Positions 7,963 through 16,807 are shown, counted from the stretch's first letter. The stretch: DNA of 64,000 nucleotides from Cupriavidus taiwanensis (GCF_900249755.1 NZ_LT976854.1:182234-246233), one strand, 5' to 3'. The notes: generated by a model from the letters alone, not told the origin. A program made the numbers and translations.

Positions 7963-9231
7963 TCAGGCGCGCACCGGCGCCAAAACCGCGCCCGGCACGA
8001 TCGCCGGCACACTCCCCATTGCCTGGTCCACAACCCCCGCCACCATGTCCGCCGTCACCGCCGACAAGGTCCACCCCAAATGCCCGTGCCCGGTGTTGTA
8101 GAAGATGCAGGCCGCCCGCCCGCGCCCCACGCGCGGCAGCATATCGGGCATCATCGGCCGCAGCCCGGCCCATGGCACCACGCTGCGCGTGCTGACACCA
8201 GGGAAGCATTGCTGCACCCATTCCACCAGCGGGCGGATGCGGTCGGCGCGGATGTCACGGTTGGTGCCGTTGAATTCGGCGGTGCCGGCCACGCGGAAGC
8301 GGTCGTCGCCCAGGCGGCTGGTGACCAGCTTGGTTTCGTCGTCTAGCAGGCTGACCACCGGTGCGGCGGCGCGGCTGGCTGCGTCGGTCAGGTTGACCGT
8401 GATCGAATAGCCCTTGACCGGATAGATGTTGACGCGGTCGCCCAGCCCGGCGGCGAGCGCGCGGCTGGCGGTGCCGGCGCAGATCACGGCGCCGTCGAAG
8501 GTGGAGGTGGCCGTGTCGGCGCCGTCCTGCACGGTGACGGTGGCGCGCCTGCCGTCGGTCTTCACTGCCCGAACGTCCTGGCCGTACAGGCAGCGCACGC
8601 CAAGCCGATCGATGGCTGCCGCCAGGCCGCTGGTGAACTTGTGGATGTCGCCGGTGGAATCGCTCTCGGTAAAGTAACCGCCGTAGTAAGTGCCCGCCAG
8701 CGTCGGCTCGATCGCTCGCATCTCCCCGGGCGTTACGGCGCGCCGCTCCAGCCCGCCCTGCGCCAGCAGCGCGGAGACCCGGCCGGCATGCTCGAAGCCG
8801 GCCTTGTCGCGGTAGATATGGAGAATGCCCTTTTTCTTCAGGTCGAAATCAATGCCTTCCTGCGCGGCCCAGGCAAACAGGTGCTCGCGCGCCGCGATGG
8901 CCAGGCGCGCGGTCTCGATGGTGTTGCGGCGGTAGTGGGGGATCGCGGCGATGAATTCGGCGAACCACGACAGCTTGTGCCAGCCCGGCCGGGGATTGAC
9001 CAGCAGCGGGGCGTCGTTGCGCAGCATCCACTTCATGCCCTTGACGATGGTCGACCAGTGGGTCCAGACCTCGGCGTTGGAGGCCGACAACTGGCCGCCG
9101 TTGGCGAACGAGGTCTCCATGGCGGCATAGCGGTGCCGTTCGAACAGCGTGACGGAGAATCCGCGCCGCGCCAGCGCGTAGGCCGTGGTGACACCCGTGA
9201 TGCCACCGCCGATGACAGCGATTGATTTCAT
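7963..9231 (-). CDS. dadA: D-amino acid dehydrogenase (DadA-type, FAD-dependent)
   Basis: A 422-residue DAO-family flavoenzyme. MKSIAVIGGGITGVTTAYAL is the FAD-binding Rossmann start (GGGITG at residues 8-13), followed by ETSFANGGQLSASNAEVW, a DadA signature. Family members oxidise D-amino acids to 2-oxo acids and ammonia at the inner membrane face. The start at 9231 was chosen because the frame upstream of it runs through a tandem glycine riboswitch. That riboswitch ties expression to glycine, so the natural substrate may be glycine, sarcosine or a small D-amino acid. Burkholderiales often carry several DadA paralogues, so the exact substrate is not settled. Confidence 0.85.
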   Translation of the reverse strand: MKSIAVIGGGITGVTTAYALARRGFSVTLFERHRYAAMETSFANGGQLSASNAEVWTHWSTIVKGMKWMLRNDAPLLVNPRPGWHKLSWFAEFIAAIPHYRRNTIETARLAIAAREHLFAWAAQEGIDFDLKKKGILHIYRDKAGFEHAGRVSALLAQGGLERRAVTPGEMRAIEPTLAGTYYGGYFTESDSTGDIHKFTSGLAAAIDRLGVRCLYGQDVRAVKTDGRRATVTVQDGADTATSTFDGAVICAGTASRALAAGLGDRVNIYPVKGYSITVNLTDAASRAAAPVVSLLDDETKLVTSRLGDDRFRVAGTAEFNGTNRDIRADRIRPLVEWVQQCFPGVSTRSVVPWAGLRPMMPDMLPRVGRGRAACIFYNTGHGHLGWTLSAVTADMVAGVVDQAMGSVPAIVPGAVLAPVRA

Positions 9232-9289
9232 GATCTGCAGGTTCCAGGAACGTCCGGGGTGGGAGCCCGCGCGCACTATGCGTGGCGGA

Positions 9290-9497
9290 CGCCCCCTCTG
9301 TTCTGGACCTGAGAGATTCACGACACCCGGCCGCGAGGGCGGGGCGCGCTTGCTCCTTCGGTATGCCGGCGGACGATAGCGTCCGGCATTCTTCAGAGTG
9401 CACTGACGGGTGATGCCGGTCCTTTTGCCTGAGAGTTTCCGGGGCGGTTGCTCCTTCGGCGCTGTCCGGCGGCGGGCGCCGCGACAGTCTCTCCCTG
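9290..9497 (-). promoter_or_regulatory. tandem glycine riboswitch
   Basis: On the minus strand two consecutive glycine aptamers are recognisable. The first starts at GGGAGAGACTG near 9495, contains CCGAAGGAGCAA, and ends with CTCTCAGGCAAAAGGACCGG near 9413. The second, from about 9400, again has CCGAAGGAGCAA, then CTCTCAGGTCCAGAACAGAG, ending near 9290. This is the classic two-aptamer arrangement. It lies 60 bp upstream of the dadA-like start. In Bacillus the class activates glycine cleavage genes; whether it acts on transcription or translation here is not clear. Confidence 0.92.
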
Positions 9498-9722
9498 CAT
9501 CACGCTGGCTTGACGCCAGTCGGGGCAATGTAGTGACAAGGACCGGCGTTGGATATGCGGGTTAACGCGAATAGGGTCGGCGAATAGGTCGGCTGGCCGC
9601 GTCGCTATGTCGCATCGGCTGGCTGCGCCAGGCCCCATAAAATGTCAGCGCTCGCTCCCAGGGAGGGCGCCTGCTGCTGCACAGGCAAGGCGAGCCACAA
9701 AAAGACGACAACAAGGTTTCCA

Positions 9723-11999
9723 GTGAAGAAAAATCGCATTGCGCTGGCCGTTTCGGCAGCGCTGATGGGCCCCGCCGTGGCCGCCGCGCAGGCGGTGGAG
9801 GCGCCCGCGCCGCTGCAGGAGGTGGTGGTATCGGCCCGCCCCGAGCGCGGCGAGACGCCGGCGATCCCGCCCAACACCCCGGCGCCGGCCTATGGCATCA
9901 CCAGCACGCGCATGGCCGACTTCAATGTGGTCAATACCGAAGACGCGCTCAAGTACGCGCCCAACCTCGCCGTGCGCAAGCGCTTTATCGGCGATATGAA
10001 CTCGATCATCTCGGTGCGCAGCACCAGTTCGCGCCAGTCGGCGCGCGGGCTGGTCTATGCCGACGGCCTGCTGCTGTCCAACCTGCTGGGCTCGGACTTC
10101 AGCTTCCCGCCGCGCTGGTCGCTGGTCAATGCCGCCGAGATCGAGCGCATGGACGTGCTGTACGGCCCGTATTCGGCGCTGTATCCCGGCAATTCTCTGG
10201 GTGCGACGGTGCTGATCACCACGCGCACGCCGGAGAAGTTCGAAGGCGATGCCAGCGTGCAGATGTTCACGCAGCGCTTCGGCCTGTATGGCACCCACGA
10301 CAACTTCAACGGGGTGCATGCCAACGCCTATGTGGGCGACCGCGCCGGCGCGTTCTCGTGGCTGGTCAGCGTGGACCGGCAGGACAGCAAGAGCCAGCCG
10401 CTGAGCTTCTATACCGCGTCGCGCTCGACGCGGCCCGCTGGCGCGGCGGACACGCCGGTCTCGGGCGCGTATTTCGACCAGGACCAGAGCGGGCGCGACC
10501 GCGTGGTGATGGGCGTGAACAGCGAGGGCGTCACGCACACGGTGCAGGACCAGCTCAAGCTCAAGCTGGGCTACGACATCACCAGCACGCTGCAGGCGCA
10601 GTTCACCGCCGCATACTGGCAGCAGGACCGCTCCAACGCCACCGGCAGCTACCTGCGCGATGCCAGCGGCAACGTGGTGTCGGGCGGCCCGGTGAATATC
10701 GGCGGCAACCAGTACGTGATTCCCGCCAACGCGTTCGCGCCGGGCAATGGCGAGGACGCGCGCTGGCTCTACGGGCTGTCGCTGCGCACGCGCAACCAGA
10801 GCGGCTGGAATTTTTCCGGGGTGGCGTCGCTGTTCGATGTCAGCAAGGATGTAAGCCGCAGCGCCAGCACCGTCGGCAACGGACCGGGCACGGTGACATA
10901 TGGCGACGGCACCGGCTGGCGCACGCTCGACCTGAAGGCCGACTACCGCCCGCAGCAGCTGCAGGGCGGGCACTGGGTCACCTTCGGCTACCACTATGAC
11001 AACTACCGGCTGAGCAACACCACCTACAACACCTCGGACTGGCGCGCGGCCACCATCACCGCGTTCAACAACGCCTTTAGCGGCAAGACCGAGACCCAGG
11101 CGCTCTATGCGCAGGACGCCTGGTACTTCGCCGAGGACTGGAAGCTGATCCCCGGCGTGCGCTACGAGCACTGGCGCGCCTATGACGGCAGCCGCAGCCA
11201 GCCCGGCGTGGATATCGGCTATCCGGTGAGGAGCGAATCCAACTGGTCGCCCAAGCTGGCGCTGGAGAAGGCCTTCGGGCAGGACTGGCTGGGCCGGCTG
11301 TCGCTGGGCCAGGCGTATCGCTACCCGACCGTCAGCGAGCTGTTCCAGGGCCGCATCACCGGCACCGCGCTGATCAACAACGACCCCAACCTGCGGCCGG
11401 AACGATCGTTCTCGAAGGACCTGACCTTCGAGCGCACGGTGGAGGCATCGAGCTTCCGGGTATCGCTGTACGAGGACGATATCCGCGATGCGCTGGTCAG
11501 CCAGACCAACACCACGGTATTCCCCACCGTCACCAGCTTCCAGAACGTCGACCGGGTGCGCACGCGCGGCATCGAGCTGGCCTATGACGGGCGCGACGTG
11601 CTGGTGAGCGGCTTCGACCTGTCGGCCAGCGGCGCCTACAACCATTCGAAGACGCTGGAGAACGCCAACAACCCGGCTTCGGTGGGCAAGTATTTCTACC
11701 GCATCCCGAAGTGGCGCGCCAACGTGGTGGGGACGTATCGCTTCACGCCGGCATGGGCGGGCACGCTGGCGATGACCTATTCGGGCCGACAGTACAATAC
11801 GCTCGACAATTCGGACACCAACCCCGACACCTTTGGCGGCACCAGCAGCTTCCTGACCTTCGACGTCAAGGTGACCTACAAGCCCGCGCGCAATGTGCGG
11901 CTCGGGCTTGGCATCGACAACCTCACCGACCAGCGCTATTACGTCTACCACCCGTATCCGGGGCGGACGTTCTATGCCGAGGCGAAACTTTCCTTCTGA
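9723..11999 (+). CDS. TonB-dependent outer-membrane receptor
   Basis: A 758-residue TonB-dependent receptor. The start is taken as GTG 9723, preceded by ACAAGG, because it gives a proper signal peptide (KKNRIALAVSAALMGPAVAAAQA); ATG 9642 would add 27 poor residues. A plug domain follows (EDALKYAPNLAVRKRF, then IERMDVLYGPYSALYPGNSLG), then a 22-strand-type barrel ending in YVYHPYPGRTFYAEAKLSF with terminal Phe. It is four bases from the next gene, which encodes a His-rich periplasmic protein, so the ligand may be a metal or metal complex; that is inference. Confidence 0.9.
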   Translation: MKKNRIALAVSAALMGPAVAAAQAVEAPAPLQEVVVSARPERGETPAIPPNTPAPAYGITSTRMADFNVVNTEDALKYAPNLAVRKRFIGDMNSIISVRSTSSRQSARGLVYADGLLLSNLLGSDFSFPPRWSLVNAAEIERMDVLYGPYSALYPGNSLGATVLITTRTPEKFEGDASVQMFTQRFGLYGTHDNFNGVHANAYVGDRAGAFSWLVSVDRQDSKSQPLSFYTASRSTRPAGAADTPVSGAYFDQDQSGRDRVVMGVNSEGVTHTVQDQLKLKLGYDITSTLQAQFTAAYWQQDRSNATGSYLRDASGNVVSGGPVNIGGNQYVIPANAFAPGNGEDARWLYGLSLRTRNQSGWNFSGVASLFDVSKDVSRSASTVGNGPGTVTYGDGTGWRTLDLKADYRPQQLQGGHWVTFGYHYDNYRLSNTTYNTSDWRAATITAFNNAFSGKTETQALYAQDAWYFAEDWKLIPGVRYEHWRAYDGSRSQPGVDIGYPVRSESNWSPKLALEKAFGQDWLGRLSLGQAYRYPTVSELFQGRITGTALINNDPNLRPERSFSKDLTFERTVEASSFRVSLYEDDIRDALVSQTNTTVFPTVTSFQNVDRVRTRGIELAYDGRDVLVSGFDLSASGAYNHSKTLENANNPASVGKYFYRIPKWRANVVGTYRFTPAWAGTLAMTYSGRQYNTLDNSDTNPDTFGGTSSFLTFDVKVTYKPARNVRLGLGIDNLTDQRYYVYHPYPGRTFYAEAKLSF

Positions 12000-12003
12000 G
12001 CAC

Positions 12004-13254
12004 GTGAACACGCTGATCCCCACCATCCAAGGCGTTCGCCACGGTTTCCGCCCGCTCGTAGCCGGGCTGGTGATGGCCTGTGCCGCACTGGCCGCGAGCG
12101 CGCAAACGCACGGCGATCACAGCGGCCACGGTGGCCAGGCTGGCCAGGCCAAGGCGAAAACGAGCGAACTGGGTACCGGCGCCGCCTTCGACCGCGACGG
12201 CAAGCTGTGGATCGCCTACAAGGACGGCCCGCATGTCGCGGTGCGTTCGTCGAGGGACTACGGTCGCAGCTTTAGCGAAGCGCGGCATGTCAATGCCACG
12301 CCGGAGCCGGTCGCCGCCGATCACGAAAGCCGGCCCAAGGTGGCCACGGGGCGCGATGGCGAGATCTACATCACCTGGACCCAGCCGTTGCCCAAGCCGT
12401 GGACCGGCTTTATCCGCTTTGCACGCTCCACCGACGGCGGCCAGACCTTTGCCGAGCCGCTGACGGTGCATGCCAACCGCGACCAGATCGCGCACCGCTT
12501 CGACGCCCTCGCGGTGGACCCGGCCGGACGCGTCTTCGTCAGCTGGATCGACAAGCGCGACGTGGCCGCCGCGGAGGCGCGCCGGCAGCCGTATGCCGGC
12601 GCCGCGATCTACTACGCCGTGTCGGCCGATCACGGCAAGACCTTCCGGGGCGACTACAAGATCGCCGACCAGTCGTGCGAATGCTGCCGCATCGCGCTGA
12701 CGCCCACGCCGGACGGCAAGATGCTGGCGCTGTGGCGCCATGTGTTCCCGCCCGACGCGCGCGACCATGCGCTGGCGCTGCTGGGTGCGGACGGCAAGGC
12801 CACGCCGATGCAGCGCGCCACCTTCGACGACTGGCGCATCGACGCCTGCCCGCACCACGGCCCCGGCGCTTCGGTGGCGCCCGACGGCACGGTGCACATG
12901 GTGTGGTTCAGCGTGCGCGCCGGCAAGCCGACGGTGTCGGTGGGGCGCTGGCGTGATGGCAAGCTGCAGGCGCAACGCCCGCTCGATGATGCGCGCGCGC
13001 AGCATGCCGATATCGTCGCGCTGAACGACAACGACATCGCGGTGGTGTGGAAATCGTTCGACGGCCAGCAGACGCGTTTGTCGGCGATGCTGTCGAAAGA
13101 CGGCGGCAAGACCTGGCAGACGCGCAAGCTGGCCGGTACCGGGCGCGACTCCGACCAGCCGCACCTGCTGCAGCACGCCGGCCGCGCCTACGTGCTGTGG
13201 CGCACGGAGGCAGAAGGCTTCCAGGTCTTCGCGCTGGGCGAGGAGGGCGCATGA
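12004..13254 (+). CDS. secreted sialidase-fold (BNR repeat) protein
   Basis: A 416-residue exported protein with sialidase-like beta-propeller repeats: Asp-box-like segments such as RSSRDYGRSF, RSTDGGQTF, SADHGKTF and SKDGGKTW recur along the chain. After the signal peptide (MACAALAASAQ) comes a His-rich stretch, THGDHSGHGG, and in the middle an unusual cysteine group, SCECCR, plus ACPHHGPG. These look more like metal-binding features than a glycosidase active site. Start taken at GTG 12004, only four bases after the receptor stop; an upstream in-frame ATG at 11974 overlaps it. It overlaps the next gene by 4 bp, so receptor, propeller and thioredoxin-fold protein form one operon. True sialidase activity is doubtful. 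Confidence 0.75.
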   Translation: MNTLIPTIQGVRHGFRPLVAGLVMACAALAASAQTHGDHSGHGGQAGQAKAKTSELGTGAAFDRDGKLWIAYKDGPHVAVRSSRDYGRSFSEARHVNATPEPVAADHESRPKVATGRDGEIYITWTQPLPKPWTGFIRFARSTDGGQTFAEPLTVHANRDQIAHRFDALAVDPAGRVFVSWIDKRDVAAAEARRQPYAGAAIYYAVSADHGKTFRGDYKIADQSCECCRIALTPTPDGKMLALWRHVFPPDARDHALALLGADGKATPMQRATFDDWRIDACPHHGPGASVAPDGTVHMVWFSVRAGKPTVSVGRWRDGKLQAQRPLDDARAQHADIVALNDNDIAVVWKSFDGQQTRLSAMLSKDGGKTWQTRKLAGTGRDSDQPHLLQHAGRAYVLWRTEAEGFQVFALGEEGA

Positions 13255-13757
13255 TGCGATCGCGCCGCCAACTGCTCGCTGCCGCCGTTGCTGCCGCCGC
13301 CACCTGCGCGCTGATGGTCGGCACCGCCAATGCTGCCGACCGGGTGGCCGTGTTCGATTCCGCCAACGCGTCGCGCATTGCCGCCAGCCAGCGCGGCAAG
13401 CCCTTCGTGCTGGTGGTGTGGTCGCTGGATTGCGTCTATTGCAAGCGCAACTTCGACGCGCTCGGCAAGCTGCGTGCGAAGCATCCCGGGTTGCGCGTCG
13501 TTACGCTGGCGACGGACAGCGCCGAAGCCTTGCCGCAGGTGCAACAGGTGCTCGATCGCGTGAAGCTGACGAACCATGCATGGGTGTTCGGGCACGAGCC
13601 GCAGGAACGGCTGCGCTATGCGGTCGACCCGGACTGGATGGGCGAGATGCCGCGCACTTACTTCTACCGCGCCGACGGCCAGCGCCAGGGCGTGTCCGGC
13701 GTGATCAGCGAAGGCGACTGGGCCCGGCACCTGCGCTGGGCCGGCATCGCCGGCTGA
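13251..13757 (+). CDS. exported thioredoxin-fold (TlpA-like) protein
   Basis: A 168-residue protein with a signal peptide (RRQLLAAAVAAAATCALMVG ... ANA) and a thioredoxin fold carrying a CVYC redox motif in VVWSLDCVYCKRNFDALG. The ATG overlaps the stop of the sialidase-fold gene (ATGA), implying translational coupling. In the periplasm it could keep the cysteine cluster of its neighbour reduced or help load a metal; that is inference from the operon. Confidence 0.8.
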   Translation: MMRSRRQLLAAAVAAAATCALMVGTANAADRVAVFDSANASRIAASQRGKPFVLVVWSLDCVYCKRNFDALGKLRAKHPGLRVVTLATDSAEALPQVQQVLDRVKLTNHAWVFGHEPQERLRYAVDPDWMGEMPRTYFYRADGQRQGVSGVISEGDWARHLRWAGIAG

Positions 13758-13760
13758 GAC

Positions 13761-13788
13761 GCCGCGCCGCCGGCGCGGCGCGGCCTTT
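13761..13788. terminator. hairpin between convergent genes
   Basis: GCCGCGCC and GGCGCGGC form an 8-bp stem with a 3-base loop, followed on the plus strand by a short T stretch (CTTT). It lies between the thioredoxin-fold gene and the convergent DUF3597 gene. Confidence 0.5.
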
Positions 13789-13816
13789 CACCGCACCAGT
13801 CTTTTACGCATTTCCC

Positions 13817-14296
13817 TCAGGACAATTCCTTCGGCAGCTTGCCGCCGTTGGCCGCCAGTTCCTGCATCAGGCGCTTGTGCAGCCAGACGTTCATCGCCGC
13901 GGAGTCGTTCATGTCGCCGTCGTAGTGGAGTTCGCGCGCGAGTTCCTTGCGGTGCTCCAGGCTGCTGTCGATGCCCAGCGCCTTCATCGTATCGACGATG
14001 GACGTGCGCCAGTTCAGCGTCTGCCCGCTCTCCGTCACCTTCCGGTCCATGATGGCCTCGATATCGACGCCCGACAGCGGCGCCGCTTGCGCCCCGGCCG
14101 GCGTGCCCGTCGTGCCCTGGACGTTGCCAGCGGGCGCCGCGCCGGTGCCGGACGCTGGCGCAGTGCCGGCCGGCGCGCCTGCGGAAGTCGGCGAGGCAGC
14201 GGGCGGTGGGGTGGACGCAGTGGTCGTCGCAGAGGTGGTGGCGGCGGGCTTGTCCTTCCCCAGCAGCTTGTTGAGGATGTCCTTGAAGATGCTCAT
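13817..14296 (-). CDS. DUF3597 family protein
   Basis: A 159-residue protein: a short amphipathic start (MSIFKDILNKLLGKDKP), a Thr/Pro/Ala/Gly-rich low-complexity linker to about residue 80, then a folded domain (GVDIEAIMDRK ... LNWRTSIVDTMKALGIDSSL ... NVWLHKRLMQELAANGGKLP) matching DUF3597. The start at 14296 has a GGAGCCAGCC ribosome site; the longer frame upstream is not coding-like. Function unknown. A 14-bp palindrome lies about 90 bp upstream. Confidence 0.8.
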   Translation of the reverse strand: MSIFKDILNKLLGKDKPAATTSATTTASTPPPAASPTSAGAPAGTAPASGTGAAPAGNVQGTTGTPAGAQAAPLSGVDIEAIMDRKVTESGQTLNWRTSIVDTMKALGIDSSLEHRKELARELHYDGDMNDSAAMNVWLHKRLMQELAANGGKLPKELS

Positions 14297-14627
14297 GGCT
14301 GGCTCCTGAATGGTGAATCGGGGCAGCAAGCCCTTGCAGGTTCCGGGCCACCGTTGCGGCGCGATGCCGGGGCGCACGAACGTCGGGCCATTTGTAAATG
14401 GTGCGTGTAGCGGGATCGGCTTGCGCGCAGCGCCGCTTGCCGTCGACCCCCGTATCGCGCGTCCCTTCGCGGCAGCGCACCTGAGTTGCCGTGTCCGCCT
14501 CGATCGGTAGTTTCCCCACTCGGCCTGCCTTGCCCGCAGCGCTATGATTCGCGCCAGTCGGTTCAATAAAGAAACAGATGTTCAAATATGAACATACGAC
14601 GATCGGGCAAATCGAGGAGGAGACAAC
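14297..14627. promoter_or_regulatory. divergent promoter region with two palindromes
   Basis: The 331 bases between DUF3597 (minus) and the porin (plus) hold no gene. Two perfect palindromes stand out: CCATTTGTAAATGG at 14388-14401, nearer the DUF3597 side, and ATGTTCA-N4-TGAACAT at 14578-14595, 32 bp before the porin ATG. The last 80 bases are clearly AT-richer, as expected for a promoter. Confidence 0.5.
14578..14595. promoter_or_regulatory. operator-like inverted repeat upstream of the porin
   Basis: Perfect 7-bp arms ATGTTCA and TGAACAT with a 4-base spacer. The position, just upstream of the porin ribosome site, suits a repressor operator. TGTTC/GAACA half-sites resemble those of IclR-family regulators, but no such gene is adjacent. 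Confidence 0.5.
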
Positions 14628-15731
14628 ATGAAATTCCGCATCATTGCGACCCTGGTGACGGCCGCAATCCTCGCGGCCATGCCGCTGGCGGCGGCAGCGC
14701 AGTCCGTGACGCTCTACGGCGTCATCGATACAGGCGTGGAATTCCTGAACCACGTCGGCGCGGCCGGCAATACCGTGGTGCGACAGCCCTCGCTGGCGGC
14801 GACCGTGCCGTCGCGCTGGGGCTTGCGCGGCACTGAGGATCTCGGCAACGGGTTGAAGGGGGTGTTCGTGCTGGAATCGGGGTTTGCGCCGGATTCCGGG
14901 GTGTCGAACCAGGGCGCGCGCCTGTTCGGGCGGCAGGCCTTCGTCGGGCTGAGCGGTCCGTGGGGGCAGGTCGGGCTGGGGCGCCAGTACACCATGCTGT
15001 TCTGGGCCAGGCTGGATACCGACATCCTGACCTCCAACGTCTATGGCGTGGGCTCGATCGACAGCTATATCCCCAACACGCGCGCCGACAACGCGGTGTC
15101 GTACAAGGGCAAGTTCGGCGGCGTCACTGTCGGCGCGACGTACAGCCTGGGCCGCGATGCCGTCAATGCCGGCCCCGGACCGGCCGGCACCAACTGCGCC
15201 GGCGAGAACCCGGCGGACGCGCGCGCCTGCCGCGAATGGTCCGCCATGCTGATGTACGAGACCGACTGGTGGGGCGTGAGCGCGGCCTACGATTCGCTGC
15301 GCGGCGGCCCCGGCGCCTTTGCCGGCCTGACCCGCAGCAGCCTGAAAGACGACCGCTTCTCGCTGGGCGGCTACCTGCTGCTGCAGCGGACCAAGCTGGG
15401 CCTGGGCCTGCTGTCGCGCAACAACCAGGCGAGCGCCACCCCGCGCAGCGACCTGTGGTTCGCGGGGGTGTCCCATGACATCACGCCGGCGTTCAACCTT
15501 GCCGGCGAAATCTATTACCTGAACTACCGGCACAGCGCCAACGGCGCCTGGCTCGGCGCGATCCGCGGCACCTATGCGTTCTCGAAGCGGACTTCCGTCT
15601 ATGCCACCGCCGGCTATATCGACAATCGCGGCCAGTCGGCGCTGTCGGTCAGCGGCGGCAGCCCGGGCGGCAATGCCGCGCCGGGCGGCAACCAGGCCGG
15701 CGTCATGCTGGGCATCAAGCAGATCTTCTGA
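14628..15731 (+). CDS. Gram-negative porin (Burkholderia OmpC type)
   Basis: A 367-residue outer-membrane general porin: signal peptide (LVTAAILAAMPLAAAAQ), then SVTLYGVIDTGVEFLNHVG, the standard first strand of betaproteobacterial trimeric porins, GLRGTEDLGNGLKGVFVLES and GRQAFVGLSGPWGQVGLGRQ, and a final GGNQAGVMLGIKQIF with C-terminal Phe. It allows passive diffusion of small solutes. A GAGGAGACAAC ribosome site precedes the ATG. The inverted repeat upstream suggests regulation by a local or remote repressor. Confidence 0.92.
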   Translation: MKFRIIATLVTAAILAAMPLAAAAQSVTLYGVIDTGVEFLNHVGAAGNTVVRQPSLAATVPSRWGLRGTEDLGNGLKGVFVLESGFAPDSGVSNQGARLFGRQAFVGLSGPWGQVGLGRQYTMLFWARLDTDILTSNVYGVGSIDSYIPNTRADNAVSYKGKFGGVTVGATYSLGRDAVNAGPGPAGTNCAGENPADARACREWSAMLMYETDWWGVSAAYDSLRGGPGAFAGLTRSSLKDDRFSLGGYLLLQRTKLGLGLLSRNNQASATPRSDLWFAGVSHDITPAFNLAGEIYYLNYRHSANGAWLGAIRGTYAFSKRTSVYATAGYIDNRGQSALSVSGGSPGGNAAPGGNQAGVMLGIKQIF

Positions 15732-15763
15732 GCCGTTGCAGCATTTTTCCAAGAGGTAGAACG

Positions 15764-16780
15764 ATGAAACCATCCCGCTTGCTGTCGATGCTGACCGGCA
15801 TCGTGCTGACCTGCGCCGCGGCGCTCGCGGCCGCCGCGCCGGCCCCCACCGCCAACCCCGGCGGCGCAACCAGCGCCGACCGCGCCGACCATTTCCGCGT
15901 GACGCTGCTTGGCACCGGCACGCCGGTGCCGTCGCCCACCCGCGCCGGCTACAGCACGCTGGTGGAAGCCGGTGGCCAGAAGCTGGTCTTTGATTTCGGC
16001 CGCAACGTATCGGTGCGCCTGTGGCAGTTGCGGATTCCGCTGGGCAGCATCGATGCGCATTTCCTCACCCACTTCCATTCCGATCACCTGGTGGGCCTGC
16101 CCGACCTGTGGCTGACCGGCTGGCTGCGCCCGCCCTACGGCCGCCGCGACCAGCCCATGGCGCTGTACGGCCCGGCGGGCACGCGCGCGCTGGCAGACGG
16201 CCTGCGCCAGGCCTTTGCCGCCGACATCGCGATCCGGCACAAGGACGAGGGCAGCGCGCTCGCCGGCATCACCATCGCTGCGCATGACGTGGCGCCCGGC
16301 GTCGTCTACGAGAAGGACGGCGTGCGCGTGACGGCGTTCGAGAACGACCACGGCGACAATATCCGCCCCTCGTATGGCTACCGCATCGACTATCGCGGCC
16401 GCGTGGTGGTGCTGTCGGGCGATACCCGCTTCAGCCCCGCCGTGGTGGCGCAGGCCAGGAACGCGGACGTGCTGGTGCATTGCGTCACGCTGATCCCGGA
16501 CGCGCTGCTGGCTTCCAACCCGGCGTACCGCGCCATCTACGACCACCTGTCTTCGCCCGAGGATGCCGCCCGGGTGTTCCAGGCCGCGGCGCCCAAACTG
16601 GCCGTGTTCAGCCACATCGGCCTGAACGGCGATGCCACGGTCGGGCAGATCATCGAGCGCGTGCGCAAGACCTACGCCGGCGAGCTGCTGGTTGGCGAAG
16701 ACCTGACCCGCGTGGAAATCGGGCTGGATGGCGGTGCCGGCAAGCCGGGCAGCATTGCGGTGTGGCAGGAGAAGCCGTGA
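15764..16780 (+). CDS. exported metallo-beta-lactamase-fold hydrolase
   Basis: A 338-residue MBL-fold protein with signal peptide (LLSMLTGIVLTCAAALAAAA). The zinc motif THFHSDH lies at residues 102-108, preceded by LLGTGTPVPSPTRAGYSTLV as in RNase Z/arylsulfatase-like members, and followed by LSGDTRFS (second metal Asp) and FSHIG (last His). The export signal argues against tRNA processing and for a periplasmic hydrolase. It follows the porin by 32 bp, so the two may be co-transcribed. Substrate unknown. Confidence 0.85.
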   Translation: MKPSRLLSMLTGIVLTCAAALAAAAPAPTANPGGATSADRADHFRVTLLGTGTPVPSPTRAGYSTLVEAGGQKLVFDFGRNVSVRLWQLRIPLGSIDAHFLTHFHSDHLVGLPDLWLTGWLRPPYGRRDQPMALYGPAGTRALADGLRQAFAADIAIRHKDEGSALAGITIAAHDVAPGVVYEKDGVRVTAFENDHGDNIRPSYGYRIDYRGRVVVLSGDTRFSPAVVAQARNADVLVHCVTLIPDALLASNPAYRAIYDHLSSPEDAARVFQAAAPKLAVFSHIGLNGDATVGQIIERVRKTYAGELLVGEDLTRVEIGLDGGAGKPGSIAVWQEKP

Positions 16781-16781
16781 G

Positions 16782-16799
16782 CCGCGCGGCGGCGCGGCC
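16782..16799. terminator. GC hairpin between convergent genes
   Basis: GCCGCGC and GCGCGGC pair around a 4-base loop between the MBL-fold gene and the convergent Bug gene. There is no T-run, so rho-independent function is uncertain. Confidence 0.35.
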
Positions 16800-16807
16800 C
16801 GATGCGA

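Noticed and set aside
9232..9528. N-terminal extension of the dadA-like protein
   Set aside because: The extension is the riboswitch read in frame; the flavin-binding start MKSIAVIGGG fits the family start.
9645..12026. 793-residue frame on the minus strand opposite the TonB receptor
   Set aside because: It is a GC-driven shadow: composition rich in Arg/His/Ala, no domain, and the plus strand encodes a clear receptor.
12004..13254. Functional exo-sialidase
   Set aside because: Propeller repeats are present but the catalytic Arg triad and Asp/Tyr/Glu set are not recognisable, and the context is an outer-membrane receptor operon.
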